This document shows, piece by piece, positions 54,345 through 63,952 of a stretch of DNA of 64,000 bases (its first letter is position 1; each line of letters begins with the position of its first letter). The DNA lies in NCBI RefSeq assembly GCF_004000605.1, contig NZ_CP018911.1, positions 1,860,001-1,924,000 on the forward strand, given 5' to 3'. The notes beneath the pieces were generated by a model. The model worked only from the letters and a program-made list of their open reading frames with translations, was not told the DNA's origin and made no database searches. Made by a program: the position numbers and the translations under genes. This stretch comes from Glycocaulis alkaliphilus (lineage in GTDB: Bacteria; Pseudomonadota; Alphaproteobacteria; Caulobacterales; Maricaulaceae).

Positions 54345-54420
54345 TGGTGGGTGGTGACGGGGTCGAACCGCCGACCTACTCGGTGTAAACGAGTTGCTCT
54401 ACCAGCTGAGCTAACCACCC
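54345..54420 (-). tRNA. tRNA-Val (TAC)
   Basis: 76 bases with an encoded CCA. The acceptor GGGTGGT pairs with ACCACCC. The anticodon stem ACTCG/CGAGT holds the loop TTTACAC, giving anticodon TAC. T-arm GGCGG-TTCGACC-CCGTC. Confidence 0.95.
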
Positions 54421-54498
54421 TTCCAGAGGCCGCTGTTTAGCGCCGCGCGCGCGCGCGGGCAATCGCCGCGCTGCCATCAGTTGCACCGAAGCTGCGGC

Positions 54499-55674
54499 CT
54501 ATGCTCCGCCCCGCCTGGCCGGCTCCAGCCGGTCCGATCCGTAAGACCCGAACGAATGGACTGACACCGCATGGCTGTGCAGCGTCTCGAGCGCACGCGC
54601 CACGTTCGGGTGCTCCTCATGACCATCAAGGTCGAGGAAGAACATTTGCTGCCACGGCTTGCCCGCAATCGGCCGGCTTTCCAGCTTGGTCAGGCTCACC
54701 CCTTCCTTGCGGAAGCCGTCCAGCGCGCTGACCAGCGAGCCGGCAGCGTCCGACGTCACAATGACGAGCGATGTCTTGCAGGGCAGCAGCGGCGAAGCCG
54801 GTTCGGGGTCAATCGCCAGCGCGACGAAGCGCGTGTAATTCTCCGGGTGATCGGAGGCTTGTGAATCGATCACATTCAGGCCGAACAGGCGCGCTGCGTC
54901 GCGCCCTGCCACGGCGGCAATATCCGGCTTGCCCGTCAGCGCCTCGTTCAGCGCCTCGGTGGAGGAACTGACCGCGCGGGTTTTCAGCTCGGGATGACGG
55001 GCGAAGAAGCGCTGGGACTGACGCAGCGCCTGGGGGTGGCCCAGCACGGTGCGCACCGTGCCCAGATCGTGCGCCTTGCCGACTATGCAGTGCTCCACCT
55101 TGTAATGATGCTCGCCGGCAATCTTCAGCTTCGTATCGCGCAACAGGTCGTAAACTTCGACAATGCCGCCGGTCGTGGTGTTCTCGATGGGGGCAAACCC
55201 GTAATCGGCCTCGCCCTTTTCGACCGCTTCAAAAATGCCGGCAAACTCGCGCTGGATCACGGGCATGACGGCGGAGTAGCGCCCCGCGAAATGCGCGTCG
55301 GCTGCAAACTGGCTGTAGCTGCCCGGCCCGCCAAGATAGGCCACTTTGGCCTCGTTAAGCGTGGCGGTGCGCACGCGGGCATCCAGCCCGGCGCGCTGAC
55401 GGCGCAAGGAGTCGTCGATAACCAGCTGGAAGAGCTTTTCAACGAAGGCCTCGTCCAGCCCCTCCTCCCGGCCCAGCGCAATGGCCCGGTCCAGCACCGC
55501 CCGTTCCCGCTCCATATCGCGCACCAGCGCGCCGTCACCGGCTTTCAGCGCACCCAGCGCCTCGGCCAGCCGCCGCCGCTCCACCAGCGTGCGCACAAGA
55601 TTGGCATCTGTCTGGTCAATCGCATTGCGAAGGCTTGCACGCTCTTCGGTCCGGCTGTCGCTGTGTGTGGTCAT
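54499..55674 (-). CDS. pheA: Bifunctional chorismate mutase / prephenate dehydratase (P-protein)
   Basis: 391 residues from the ATG at 55674. An AroQ chorismate mutase domain (about 10-100; R-N-A-I-D-Q-T-D-A-N-L-V-R-T-L-V-E-R-R-R-L-A) comes first. The prephenate dehydratase domain (about 110-290) follows, with Y-L-G-G-P-G-S-Y-S-Q-F-A-A and N-T-T-T-G-G-I-V-E-V-Y-D-L-L. The ACT regulatory domain (about 300-375) has K-L-E-S-R-P-I-A-G-K-P-W-Q-Q-M-F-F-L-D. It makes phenylpyruvate for phenylalanine synthesis. The 160-base leader encodes an aromatic-rich peptide and an attenuator, so expression should respond to charged tRNA-Phe. Confidence 0.96.
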   Translation of the reverse strand: MTTHSDSRTEERASLRNAIDQTDANLVRTLVERRRLAEALGALKAGDGALVRDMERERAVLDRAIALGREEGLDEAFVEKLFQLVIDDSLRRQRAGLDARVRTATLNEAKVAYLGGPGSYSQFAADAHFAGRYSAVMPVIQREFAGIFEAVEKGEADYGFAPIENTTTGGIVEVYDLLRDTKLKIAGEHHYKVEHCIVGKAHDLGTVRTVLGHPQALRQSQRFFARHPELKTRAVSSSTEALNEALTGKPDIAAVAGRDAARLFGLNVIDSQASDHPENYTRFVALAIDPEPASPLLPCKTSLVIVTSDAAGSLVSALDGFRKEGVSLTKLESRPIAGKPWQQMFFLDLDGHEEHPNVARALETLHSHAVSVHSFGSYGSDRLEPARRGGA

Positions 55675-55702
55675 GGCACCCTGCCCTCTTGTCCCTGAAA
55701 TG

Positions 55703-55738
55703 AAAAACGGCCCCGTCCGGTTTGATGGAGGGGGCCGT
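55703..55738 (-). terminator. pheA attenuator terminator hairpin
   Basis: On the minus strand an 8-bp perfect stem (acggcccc / ggggccgt, plus positions 55738-55731 and 55714-55707) is followed by a T5 tract. It lies 29 bases before the pheA start codon, so if formed it would stop transcription ahead of the gene. Confidence 0.88.
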
Positions 55739-55784
55739 GAAATCCGTCTGGCTGCTAGTATGCGCGCAGATTTCACCCGCCCCC
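55730..55784 (-). promoter_or_regulatory. pheA antiterminator pairing
   Basis: The end of the leader-peptide frame (plus 55769-55784) can pair with plus 55730-55744: gggggc and gtgaaatc match with one bulged base. The second segment contains the 5' arm of the terminator stem, so the two structures exclude each other. A ribosome stalled at the Phe/Tyr codons would leave the first segment free and favour antitermination. Confidence 0.75.
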
Positions 55785-55835
55785 GGTAAAGAGGCCGAAA
55801 TAATAGCGGGTGGCAAAAATGCTGCGAGTGCTCAT
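55773..55835 (-). CDS. pheA leader peptide (20 aa, Phe/Tyr-rich)
   Basis: 20 codons plus TGA. Phe is at positions 7, 13 and 16 and Tyr at 11 and 12, i.e. five aromatic residues among ten positions (7-16). The stop overlaps the antiterminator segment, as in classical amino-acid attenuators. No ribosome-binding site precedes the ATG and a good promoter places the transcription start at or next to the ATG, so it is probably leaderless, as reported for the trp leader of Sinorhizobium meliloti. The product is a control element rather than an enzyme. Confidence 0.82.
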   Translation of the reverse strand: MSTRSIFATRYYFGLFTGGG

Positions 55836-55841
55836 GCGCGC

Positions 55842-55870
55842 ACTGTGAGCGCGAAATCGGGCGCGGTCAA
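55842..55870 (-). promoter_or_regulatory. Candidate sigma-70-type promoter of pheL-pheA
   Basis: Minus-strand TTGACC (55870-55865), a 17-base spacer and CACAGT (55847-55842). The -10 ends six bases before the leader ATG at 55835. The -35 is strong and the -10 is weak. The distance predicts transcription starting at the ATG. Confidence 0.55.
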
Positions 55871-55948
55871 CGCCCTATGGCAACGGGCTTGGCAATGCCT
55901 CACCCGCGTGGAACGCTATGGCCAGCGCACATGAAGGACATAACAGCC

Positions 55949-56590
55949 ATGAAACACTTCGCCCTCGGGCTAGCCGCACTCGCTCTTGCCGCCTGCACGC
56001 CGCCAGAGGGCCAGGAGGGCTATGGCACCCCGCAATCGGAGGTGATTGCCGCCCGGATCGTCACCTCGCTTGGTGTGATTGAGCTGGAGCTTTATCCCGA
56101 TGCTGCGCCGGCATCAGTCGCCAATTTCATCGAACATGCGCAAGCCGGGCATTACGATGGCGGCTCTTTCTACCGGGCAGTGCGCCCCGACAATGACCGC
56201 CCCGGCATCGAGCCCATGCATCTCATTCAGGGCGGCTACGGATTTGACGGCTTGCCAGACGCGCAAGGCATTACCCATGAGCCGACAGAAGAGACCGGCC
56301 TGTCGCATGTTTATGGGGCCATATCGATGGCGCGCAATGAACCCGGCACCGCCACGACCGAGTTCTTCATCATGGCCGAAGACTATCCGGGGCTGGATTC
56401 CGGCCCCGGCCGGCGCAATCCCGATGAGGCGGGCTATGCGGTCTTTGGCCGGGTCGTTTCGGGCATGGACGTCGTTGCGGCCATCGCGGCGCAGGAAACC
56501 GGTCTTGATCGCGCGCCAGAGGACTTCCAGTACCCGCAATTCATCGTGGAGCCGGTGCGGATAGAGAGCGTGCGGGTTACGGAGGAGTAG
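55949..56590 (+). CDS. Cyclophilin-type peptidyl-prolyl isomerase, lipoprotein
   Basis: 213 residues from the ATG at 55949 (AAGGA upstream), which gives a lipoprotein signal with lipobox A-L-A-A-C (Cys14). An earlier ATG at 55931 is possible. The cyclophilin core shows L-G-V-I-E-L-E-L-Y-P-D-A-A-P-A-S-V-A-N-F, F-Y-R-A-V, I-Q-G-G and A-T-T-E-F-F-I-M. It catalyses Xaa-Pro isomerisation in the periplasm. It is divergent from the pheA leader with about 110 bases between starts. Confidence 0.92.
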   Translation: MKHFALGLAALALAACTPPEGQEGYGTPQSEVIAARIVTSLGVIELELYPDAAPASVANFIEHAQAGHYDGGSFYRAVRPDNDRPGIEPMHLIQGGYGFDGLPDAQGITHEPTEETGLSHVYGAISMARNEPGTATTEFFIMAEDYPGLDSGPGRRNPDEAGYAVFGRVVSGMDVVAAIAAQETGLDRAPEDFQYPQFIVEPVRIESVRVTEE

Positions 56591-56856
56591 ATTTTGGCCT
56601 TGGACTGTCATCCCCCGGCCGCGTTGCGGTCCGGGGGAGCCATTCCTCTCTCATCTTGGTTTCGCAGCCCATCCGGGCTGCGATGTTCCGCGCACTGGCG
56701 CGGGCGCGCAGTCGCGCTTGCGGCGCTGCGCGCCGGGGAGCCCATCCGGCCCCGTCAGGGGCCACTAGGCCGAACGGCCGCCCGCAGCGAAGGGTGAGCT
56801 TGCGAGCCCGTAAGCGAGGAGCGAAGCCCGGATGGGCTGAGCATCACTAAAGACCC
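56591..56856 (+). repeat. Modular intergenic repeat, copy 2
   Basis: Contains gcagcccatccgggctgcgatgttccgcg (56668-56696; the first part is a palindrome) shared with copy 3. The cgcgcttgcggcgctgcgcgccgggg and ggccccgtcaggggcc modules are shared with copy 4 in the same orientation. It ends with gcgaggagcgaag...gagcatca. It fills the whole gap between the cyclophilin gene and lon. No gene is recognised within it. Confidence 0.75.
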
Positions 56857-59259
56857 CTAATGCGCTCTTGCCTCGCCCGCCTCGCCAGATGACGGCATGG
56901 CAGCCAGAGCTGCCTCGTCGGCCTCGGTCCACTCCACCGGCTCGACCGGATTGACCAAAGCGATGGAGAGCACTTCATCGACGGCTTCCACCGGGATGAT
57001 GGTGAGGCCAGCCTTCACATTATCCGGCACCTCGGTGAGGTCCTTTTCGTTCTCCTTGGGAATGAGAACGGTCTTGACCCCGCCGCGCAGCGCCGCAAGC
57101 AGCTTCTCTTTCAGACCACCGATGGGCAGGACGCGGCCACGCAGCGTGACCTCGCCGGTCATGGCGACATCCTTGCGCACCGGGTTGCCGGTCAGTGCCG
57201 AGACGATGGCCGTGACCATGGCGATACCGGCAGACGGGCCATCCTTCGGGGTCGCGCCTTCCGGCACGTGAACGTGAATGTCGGTGCGCCGGAAAATGGT
57301 CGGCTTGATACCCACTGACGGCGCGCGCGACTGCACGAAGGAGTTCGCCGCCGAGATGGATTCCTTCATCACATCGCGCAAATTGCCGGTGACCTTCATC
57401 TGGCCGCGGCCGGGCATGGTGACAGCCTCGATGGTCAGCAGGTCACCGCCAACTTCCGTCCAGGCAAGCCCGGTGACGAGGCCGACGCGGTCGGCCTCCT
57501 CGGTTTCGCCAAAGCGGTATTTCTTCACGCCGAGGAAGCCTTCCAGGCTCTCCGGCGTAATGACCACCTTGTCGGTCTCGCCCTTCTCCAGCTTCACCAC
57601 GCTCTTGCGGGCGAGGCGCGCCATTTCGCGCTCCAGATTACGCACACCGGACTCGCGGGTATAGTAACGGATCACCTCGCGCAGCGCGTCATCGGTCACC
57701 GACCACTCGCCATCTTTCAGCGCGTGGTTCTTCAGCTGGCGAGGAATGAGGTGGCGCCGGGCAATCTCCAGCTTTTCATCCTCGGTATAGCCCGCGATAC
57801 GGATGATCTCCATCCGGTCGAGAAGCGGCTGAGGCATGTTCAGCGTGTTCGCCGTGGTGATGAACATCACGTCGGAGAGATCGTAATCCACTTCCAGATA
57901 GTGGTCGTTGAACGTCGCGTTCTGTTCCGGGTCGAGCACCTCCAGCAGGGCCGAGGCCGGATCGCCGCGATAATCGGCGCCCAGCTTGTCGATCTCGTCC
58001 AGCAGGAAGAGCGGGTTGGAATGCTTGGCCTTTTTCATCGACTGGATGACCCGGCCCGGCATCGAGCCGATATAGGTGCGCCGGTGACCACGGATCTCTG
58101 CCTCATCGCGCACACCGCCCAGCGACACGCGCACGAAGTCACGTCCCGTGGCTTCCGCAATCGAGCGGCCAAGCGAAGTCTTGCCGACGCCCGGAGGGCC
58201 GACAAGGCACAATATGGGCCCGCGGATCTTCTTCGTGCGTGATTGCACGGCCAGATGCTCGACAATGCGCTCCTTGACCTTCTCAAGGCCGTAATGGTCG
58301 TTATCGAGCGTGGTCTGCGCCTTGGTCAGGTCGATTTTCGAGCGCTTGCGCTTGTTCCACGGAATGGACAGGAGCCAGTCGAGATAATTGCGCACGACGG
58401 TCGATTCCGCCGACATCGGGCTCATCTGGCGCAGCTTCTTGAACTCGGCATCGGCCTTGGTGCGCGCTTCCTTGGTGAGTTTGGTCTTGGCGATGCGCTC
58501 TTCAAGCTCGGCCAGCTCCTCGCGGCCATCATCGCCCTCGCCCAGCTCGCGCTGGATCGCCTTCATCTGCTCGTTAAGGTAATATTCGCGCTGGGTTTTT
58601 TCCATTTGCCGCTTGACGCGGGAGCGGATTTTCTTCTCCACCTGAAGGACGGAAATCTCGCCCTCCATCAGGCCCAGAACCGTCTCCAGACGGGCCACGA
58701 CATTCGGGTTGGACAACAGGCCCTGCTTCTCGGTCAGCTTCACCGCCAGGTGCGCAGAAATGGTGTCAGCCATCTTGGCCGCGTCAGAGATTTCGCTGAC
58801 GACCGAGAGGGCTTCGGGCGGCACCTTCTTGTTCAGCTTGGCATATTCATCGAACTTGTCGGCGGCCGCGCGCATCAGCGCTTCAACCTCGGACTGCGGC
58901 CCGGTGTCTTCGTCAACCAGCTCGGCCTCAGCCTCAAAATAGGCCTGATTGTCGCTGAACGCCTTGATGGTGATACGCTGCGAACCTTCCACCAGCACTT
59001 TCACCGTGCCGTCGGGCAGCTTCAGAAGCTGCAGTACCGACGCCAGCACACCGGATTCGTAAATGGCATCCGGCTTGGGGTCGTCATCGCCTGCGCTCTT
59101 TTGCGTGGCGAGCAATATCTGCTTGCCGCCGCGCATCACTTCTTCCAGCGCGCGCACGGATTTGTCGCGGCCGACAAACAGCGGGACGATCATGTGGGGA
59201 AACACCACAATGTCGCGCAAGGGCAGCAGCGGAAGTGTCTTGGTCTCGCTCATACTCAT
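56857..59259 (-). CDS. lon: ATP-dependent protease Lon (La)
   Basis: 800 residues. Substrate-binding LON domain from [16 protein letters not shown]+ module with Walker [10 protein letters not shown] (near residue 357) and Walker B F-L-L-D-E-I-D-K; protease domain with the catalytic Ser in P-K-D-G-P-S-A-G (near 680) and the partner Lys in [10 protein letters not shown]. It degrades misfolded and regulatory proteins. The order tig-clpP-clpX-lon on this strand is the common alphaproteobacterial arrangement, here with repeat elements between the genes. Confidence 0.98.
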   Translation of the reverse strand: MSMSETKTLPLLPLRDIVVFPHMIVPLFVGRDKSVRALEEVMRGGKQILLATQKSAGDDDPKPDAIYESGVLASVLQLLKLPDGTVKVLVEGSQRITIKAFSDNQAYFEAEAELVDEDTGPQSEVEALMRAAADKFDEYAKLNKKVPPEALSVVSEISDAAKMADTISAHLAVKLTEKQGLLSNPNVVARLETVLGLMEGEISVLQVEKKIRSRVKRQMEKTQREYYLNEQMKAIQRELGEGDDGREELAELEERIAKTKLTKEARTKADAEFKKLRQMSPMSAESTVVRNYLDWLLSIPWNKRKRSKIDLTKAQTTLDNDHYGLEKVKERIVEHLAVQSRTKKIRGPILCLVGPPGVGKTSLGRSIAEATGRDFVRVSLGGVRDEAEIRGHRRTYIGSMPGRVIQSMKKAKHSNPLFLLDEIDKLGADYRGDPASALLEVLDPEQNATFNDHYLEVDYDLSDVMFITTANTLNMPQPLLDRMEIIRIAGYTEDEKLEIARRHLIPRQLKNHALKDGEWSVTDDALREVIRYYTRESGVRNLEREMARLARKSVVKLEKGETDKVVITPESLEGFLGVKKYRFGETEEADRVGLVTGLAWTEVGGDLLTIEAVTMPGRGQMKVTGNLRDVMKESISAANSFVQSRAPSVGIKPTIFRRTDIHVHVPEGATPKDGPSAGIAMVTAIVSALTGNPVRKDVAMTGEVTLRGRVLPIGGLKEKLLAALRGGVKTVLIPKENEKDLTEVPDNVKAGLTIIPVEAVDEVLSIALVNPVEPVEWTEADEAALAAMPSSGEAGEARAH

Positions 59260-59485
59260 GTCTCCGTTGGCCGCAGCTGGCCCGATAACCGGCTGTGACG
59301 GACTGAACCCGTATCGCAGGGTCCGCCAAGGGGTTTAACGGCGCGCTATGCATCTAGCCTCGCGCGCTTCGCTTCGCACAACAAGTGGAAGCTGAAGCGG
59401 GCCGGTTCAAGGCGCGCCGCTGTCAGAGCGCCAACAGACAATCTGAGCGCTCCCCTTCCCGCCCCTGAAGGGAGGGGCTGATACG

Positions 59486-59513
59486 AAAAACGCCCCGGCG
59501 AACAGCCGGGGCG
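59486..59513 (-). terminator. Rho-independent terminator after clpX
   Basis: Perfect 9-bp stem (59491-59499 with 59505-59513) with loop gaaca, followed on the minus strand by a T5 tract (59490-59486). It lies 29 bases after the clpX stop and separates clpX from lon. Confidence 0.9.
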
Positions 59514-59541
59514 TCGATCTTTCCACCATTGTCAGAAGGCG

Positions 59542-60819
59542 TTAGGCGCCCTGACGCGGTGCCTCTTCCAGCTTGGAGCGGGCTTTGGAATAGATGTAGA
59601 GCGGCTTGGCATCGCCATTGACCACTTCGGCGTTCACCACGACCTCTTCCACGCCTTCAAGGCTGGGCAGATCGAACATGGTGTCGAGCAGAATGCCCTC
59701 CATGATCGAGCGCAGGCCGCGCGCGCCGGTCTTGCGCAGAATGGCCTTCTGGGCGATGGCGATCAGCGCATCCTCGGTGAAGGACAGGCCCACGCCTTCC
59801 ATCTCGAACAGGCGCTGATACTGCTTCACCAGCGCGTTTTTCGGCTCGGTCAGGATCTGCATGAGCGCAGCTTCGTCGAGATCTTCCAGCGTCGCGATGA
59901 CGGGCAGACGGCCCACGAATTCCGGGATCAGGCCGAAGCGCTGCAGATCGTCCGGCTCCACCTCGCGCAGAACATCGCCCTGACGGCGCGCATCCGGGTC
60001 ACGCACATCGGCGCCAAAGCCGACAGCAGAACCCTTGCCGCGCAGCGAGATGATCTTCTCAAGACCAGCGAACGCGCCGCCGACGATGAAGAGGATATTG
60101 GTCGTGTCGACCTGCAGGAATTCCTGCTGGGGATGCTTGCGCCCGCCCTGCGGCGGCACGGAGGCAACCGTGCCTTCCATGATCTTCAGCAGGGCCTGCT
60201 GCACCCCCTCACCCGACACGTCGCGCGTGATGGACGGATTGTCAGACTTGCGGCTGATCTTGTCGATTTCATCGATATAGACGATGCCGCGCTGGGCGCG
60301 CTCGACATTATAGTCGGCCGCCTGCAGCAGCTTCAGCACGATATTTTCCACGTCCTCGCCCACATAGCCGGCCTCGGTCAGCGTGGTGGCGTCGGCCATG
60401 GTGAAGGGCACATCCAGGATGCGTGCCAGCGTCTGGGCCAGCAGCGTCTTGCCGCAGCCTGTGGGGCCGATCAGCAATATGTTGGATTTGGACAGCTCCA
60501 CATCGGCGTTCTGGGCCGCGTGGTTCAGGCGCTTGTAGTGGTTATGGACAGCCACCGACAGCACGCGCTTGGCGTGCGACTGACCGATCACATAGTCCTG
60601 CAGCACCTGGTAGATTTCCTGCGGGCTGGGCACGCCCTCACGGGACTTCACCAGCGAGGTCTTGTTCTCCTCGCGGATAATGTCCATGCACAGCTCCACG
60701 CATTCATCGCAGATGAATACGGTCGGCCCTGCGATGAGCTTGCGCACCTCATGCTGGCTCTTGCCGCAGAAGGAGCAGTACAGGGTGCTCTTCCCGTCGC
60801 CTGTGGTCGCCTTGGTCAT
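59542..60819 (-). CDS. clpX: ATP-dependent Clp protease ATP-binding subunit ClpX
   Basis: 425 residues. N-terminal zinc-binding domain with Cys15, Cys18, Cys37 and Cys40. AAA+ Walker A G-P-T-G-C-G-K-T at 118-125, a pore loop G-Y-V-G and Walker [10 protein letters not shown]. It unfolds substrates and feeds them to ClpP. In the related Caulobacter ClpXP controls the cell cycle. It lies 239 bases after clpP on the same strand, with its own terminator. Confidence 0.98.
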   Translation of the reverse strand: MTKATTGDGKSTLYCSFCGKSQHEVRKLIAGPTVFICDECVELCMDIIREENKTSLVKSREGVPSPQEIYQVLQDYVIGQSHAKRVLSVAVHNHYKRLNHAAQNADVELSKSNILLIGPTGCGKTLLAQTLARILDVPFTMADATTLTEAGYVGEDVENIVLKLLQAADYNVERAQRGIVYIDEIDKISRKSDNPSITRDVSGEGVQQALLKIMEGTVASVPPQGGRKHPQQEFLQVDTTNILFIVGGAFAGLEKIISLRGKGSAVGFGADVRDPDARRQGDVLREVEPDDLQRFGLIPEFVGRLPVIATLEDLDEAALMQILTEPKNALVKQYQRLFEMEGVGLSFTEDALIAIAQKAILRKTGARGLRSIMEGILLDTMFDLPSLEGVEEVVVNAEVVNGDAKPLYIYSKARSKLEEAPRQGA

Positions 60820-61058
60820 ACTCGCTCCAATCGGCAGCGCCCGTGTGTCTTAACATAGGGACCCGATCCGCCATCTTCACCCGTCTGCCGCCGGAATCAG
60901 TCCGGTAGGCTACCCTGCAAGATCAGGGCCGGAGCTTGACGAAACGTTTCCCTTCAAACGCCATTCGATCACCAGCGCGCATGTCAATCAAGCGCGAGGT
61001 GCTGCCCGCAGCGTAAACTGCGGTTTCAAAACAACAGATGAACAGCGGCAGAACTTTG

Positions 61059-61679
61059 TCAGGCGCCAGCTTCAGCCCGGCGCTCATAGACGGTGTCGAT
61101 GATGCCAAAATCGGCCGCTTCGTTCGCGCTCATATAGGAATCGCGGTCCAGCGTTTTCTCCACCGTCGCCAGATCCTGGCCGGTGTGGCGCACATAAATG
61201 TCGTACATGCGCCGCTTCATTTTCACCAGATCCTCGCCATGGCGCTCAATGTCGGCTGTCGTCCCGCGAAAGCCGCCATAGGGCTGGTGCATCATGATAC
61301 GCGCATTGGGCGTAGCGAAACGCATGCCCTTTTCACCGCCCGCCAGAAGCAGCGATCCCATGGACGCCGCCATGCCGATACAGGCCGTCGCCACCGGCGA
61401 GGAGATGTATTGCATCGTGTCATAGATCGCGAGACCGGCCGTCACCACGCCGCCGGGCGAGTTGATGTACATGGCGATCTCTTTTTTCGGGTTTTCCGAC
61501 TCAAGGAAGAGCAGCTGGGCCACCATAAGGCTCGCCATATGGTCCTCGATCGGCCCGGTGACGAAGATGATGCGCTCTTTGAGCAGGCGCGAATAGATGT
61601 CGAACGCGCGCTCGCCCCGGCTGGTCTGCTCCACGACCATGGGAACGAGGTTCATCATCACGTCCTGGGGATCTCTCAT
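61059..61679 (-). CDS. clpP: ATP-dependent Clp protease proteolytic subunit ClpP
   Basis: 206 residues from the ATG at 61679 (M-R-D-P-Q-D). Upstream in-frame codons are not conserved. Catalytic triad: Ser106 in G-M-A-A-S-M-G, His131 in M-M-H-Q-P and an Asp near 180. It forms the tetradecameric peptidase chamber for ClpX. A repeat-filled gap separates it from tig. Confidence 0.97.
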   Translation of the reverse strand: MRDPQDVMMNLVPMVVEQTSRGERAFDIYSRLLKERIIFVTGPIEDHMASLMVAQLLFLESENPKKEIAMYINSPGGVVTAGLAIYDTMQYISSPVATACIGMAASMGSLLLAGGEKGMRFATPNARIMMHQPYGGFRGTTADIERHGEDLVKMKRRMYDIYVRHTGQDLATVEKTLDRDSYMSANEAADFGIIDTVYERRAEAGA

Positions 61680-62013
61680 CACCGGCTCCGTTCGGAATGT
61701 GCATTGATACTGGCGCGGACACCCGGACGGGCAACGCCTCAAGGTGCAAGCTGGTAGGCTTCGCTCAATTTGGCAAGCCAACACCGGACCCGCAAGCGGA
61801 CCCGGTGTTCATCAGGCTGTCAAAGGCAGTTAAGCGGTCTTTCAGTTCCGCAGCCCATCCGGGCTGCGATGTTCCGCGAAAAGTCGCGGGCGGGCGGTCG
61901 CCCTTTTCGGCGGCCTCTGGCCGCCGCAAGCCCGAACGGGCGTCCGAGCCTATGCGAGGAGCGACGGGGCGGAGCCCCCGGAGCACAAAAGAAAAGCAGC
62001 CTGCAGGTACACA
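61680..62013 (+). repeat. tig-clpP intergenic region with modular repeat, copy 3
   Basis: About 61848-61992 is a repeat copy. It starts with gcagcccatccgggctgcgatgttccgcg (as copy 2), continues aaaagtcgcgggcgg, then a palindromic ttcggcggcctctggccgccgcaag, and ends cgagcctatgcgaggagcgacg...ggagca (as copy 4, inverted). The clpP-side 170 bases should hold the clpP promoter. Any protein frame here is a by-product of the repeat. Confidence 0.75.
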
Positions 62014-63513
62014 CTACTCTTTTTTGGCTGCTGCTTTCTTGGCAGGTGCCTTCTTCGCAGCGGGCTTGTCGCCATCAGCCTTCTTGGCCGGAGCCTTTTT
62101 GGCTGCAGGCTTGTCGTCCGCCTTGGCCGCAGACTTCTTCGCCGCAGGCTTTTTGGCAGGTTTTTTGGCCGGGGCCTCGTCCTCATCAGCAAAGAGCGTG
62201 TCGCGATCGACGCTGACTTCCTTCACCTCTGCCAGCTCGATAATATAATCGACGACCTTCTCTTCATAGATCGGGGCGCGCAGTGCCTGGACGGCGCCCG
62301 GATTGTTCTGGAAGTACTCGACGACCTGACGCTCCTGGCCAGGATACTTCATCGCTTCCTGGTTGACGGCGCGGGCCAGCTCTTCCTGCGTCACGTCGAC
62401 CTTGGCGTTGCGGCCGATCTCGGCCAGCACCAGACCCAGGCGCACACGGCGCTCTGCAATGGCCCGGTAATCGGACTTGAGCTCGTCGTCGGACTTGTCC
62501 TTGTCCTCGTCTTCCAGCTCGCCAGCTTCCTTGGCCGCCAGAACTTCACGCCAGATATTCTCGAACTCGGCTTCGACCATGCGGCCCGGCAGATCAATAT
62601 CGCCGTGCGCTTCGTCCAGCTGGTCGAGAAGCTGACGCTTCATTTTCATGCGCGAAGCCTGATTGTGCTCCTGCTCGAAGCGCTTGGTCAGCGCATCTTT
62701 CAGGGCCTCAAGATCAGACAGGCCGAGGCGCTCGGCCAGGCTGTCATCGATCTTGCTGTCCTGAGGCGCCTGAACCGACTTAACCTTGGTCTCGAACACG
62801 GCATCCTTGCCCGCGAGATGTTCCGCGCCGTAATCCTTCGGGAAAGTGACCTTGATTTCCACATCATCACCGGCCTTGGCACCGACGAGCTGGTCTTCAA
62901 AGCCGGGGATGAACGCGCCATCACCCAGCGCCACGCGCGAATCGGTTGCCGAGCCGCCCGGGAAAACCTCGCCGTCAATCTTGCCGACGAAATCGATCAC
63001 CACGACATCGCCGGTCGCTGCCTTGGCGGTTTTCGGCTTGTCTTCGTATGACCGGCTATCCTTGGCGAGGCGCTCCAGCGCTTCATTGACCTGGTCGTCG
63101 CCGACCTTGGCCACCGGACGCTCCAGCTTGAGCTTTTTCGGATCGGTGGTCTCGAACTCCGGCATCACTTCGACATTGATCTCGAAGGTGAAGTCCTTGC
63201 CGTTCTTCAGAACGTCATCCGCGTCCGATTTCACTTCCACGTTCGGCTGGCTAGCCGGGCGCAGCTTGCGCTCGTCCAGCGTGGACTGGGTAGCCTCAGG
63301 CACGATCTCCTGAAGAATATCGCTCATGATCGAAGCGCCAAACATCTTGCGGATGTGGGCAGCAGGCACCTTGCCGGGGCGGAAGCCCTTCAGGCGCACT
63401 TGCGGGCGGATTTCCTCGATCTTGGCAGAGAGGCGCGATTGCAGGTCAGACGCAGGCACAACCACTTCAAACGTGCGCGAGAGACCTTCGGCGGATTTTT
63501 CCAGGACGTTCAT
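62014..63513 (-). CDS. tig: Trigger factor with long basic C-terminal tail
   Basis: 499 residues. Ribosome-binding signature G-F-R-P-G-K-V-P at residues 43-50; FKBP-like peptidyl-prolyl isomerase domain at about 160-245 (V-V-I-D-F-V-G-K-I-D-G-E); C-terminal chaperone arms to about 445. The last 50 residues are a low-complexity K/A/P tail with repeated A-K-K-x-A, not part of E. coli trigger factor (432 aa). It binds nascent chains at the ribosome exit. The tail resembles that of NuoE in this window. Confidence 0.97.
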   Translation of the reverse strand: MNVLEKSAEGLSRTFEVVVPASDLQSRLSAKIEEIRPQVRLKGFRPGKVPAAHIRKMFGASIMSDILQEIVPEATQSTLDERKLRPASQPNVEVKSDADDVLKNGKDFTFEINVEVMPEFETTDPKKLKLERPVAKVGDDQVNEALERLAKDSRSYEDKPKTAKAATGDVVVIDFVGKIDGEVFPGGSATDSRVALGDGAFIPGFEDQLVGAKAGDDVEIKVTFPKDYGAEHLAGKDAVFETKVKSVQAPQDSKIDDSLAERLGLSDLEALKDALTKRFEQEHNQASRMKMKRQLLDQLDEAHGDIDLPGRMVEAEFENIWREVLAAKEAGELEDEDKDKSDDELKSDYRAIAERRVRLGLVLAEIGRNAKVDVTQEELARAVNQEAMKYPGQERQVVEYFQNNPGAVQALRAPIYEEKVVDYIIELAEVKEVSVDRDTLFADEDEAPAKKPAKKPAAKKSAAKADDKPAAKKAPAKKADGDKPAAKKAPAKKAAAKKE

Positions 63514-63952
63514 GCGTATTCAGGCCTTGTCTTGACGGGGCCGATAGGGGCCATGCCGGGGATAGTACGGCGCGGCCAGCGCGCGCGACGACGCCCTCGG
63601 CCCCATACCGAAACGAGCGCGGGTTATGTCACGCGCCGCAAGAGCGCGCAACGGTCCCTGCATGCGAATTTCCACATGGGGGTTGTGGCACCTTTGTACA
63701 GCGCCGGACCGCTCCATGCTGTCATCACCCGCTTCATGCGGGTCAGCCATCTTTGCTGATGCTCCGCACATCCGTGCGTCGCTCCTCGCATAGGCTCGGG
63801 CGCGCGGCCTGTCCTCGACTTGATCGGGGATCGCGCTTGCGGCGCTGCGCGCCGGGGTGACAGTCCGGCCCCGTCAGGGGCCGCAAGGCCGACCGGCCGC
63901 CCGCGACTTTTCGCGGAACCGACCCCGCGGATGCGGGGGAGGACAGGAGAAG
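63514..63952 (-). repeat. Upstream region of tig with modular repeat, copy 4
   Basis: The tig-proximal part (63514 to about 63750) holds the promoter; no other feature was seen. About 63757-63945 is a repeat copy, best read on the minus strand. It runs from gttccgcgaaaagtcgcgggcgg through ggcccctgacggggcc, caccccggcgcgcagcgccgc and gcgatcccc. It ends cgagcctatgcgaggagcgacgcacgg...ggagcatca. It is the most complete copy and shares modules with copies 1, 2 and 3. Confidence 0.75.

Noticed and set aside
59260-59400. Possible sigma-32 promoter before lon
   Set aside because: A CCCTTG-like -35 is present but no acceptable -10 at the right distance.
60923-61084. Small frame between clpP and clpX ending in a basic F-V-K-L-R-P
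   Set aside because: It overlaps the clpP 3' end, has no ribosome-binding site and matches no family I know. It cannot be separated from chance without homologues.
61770-62216. Frame with P-I-R-A-A-M-F-R-E-K-S-R in the tig-clpP gap
   Set aside because: It is translation of the modular repeat running into antisense of tig; related short frames occur in the other repeat copies.
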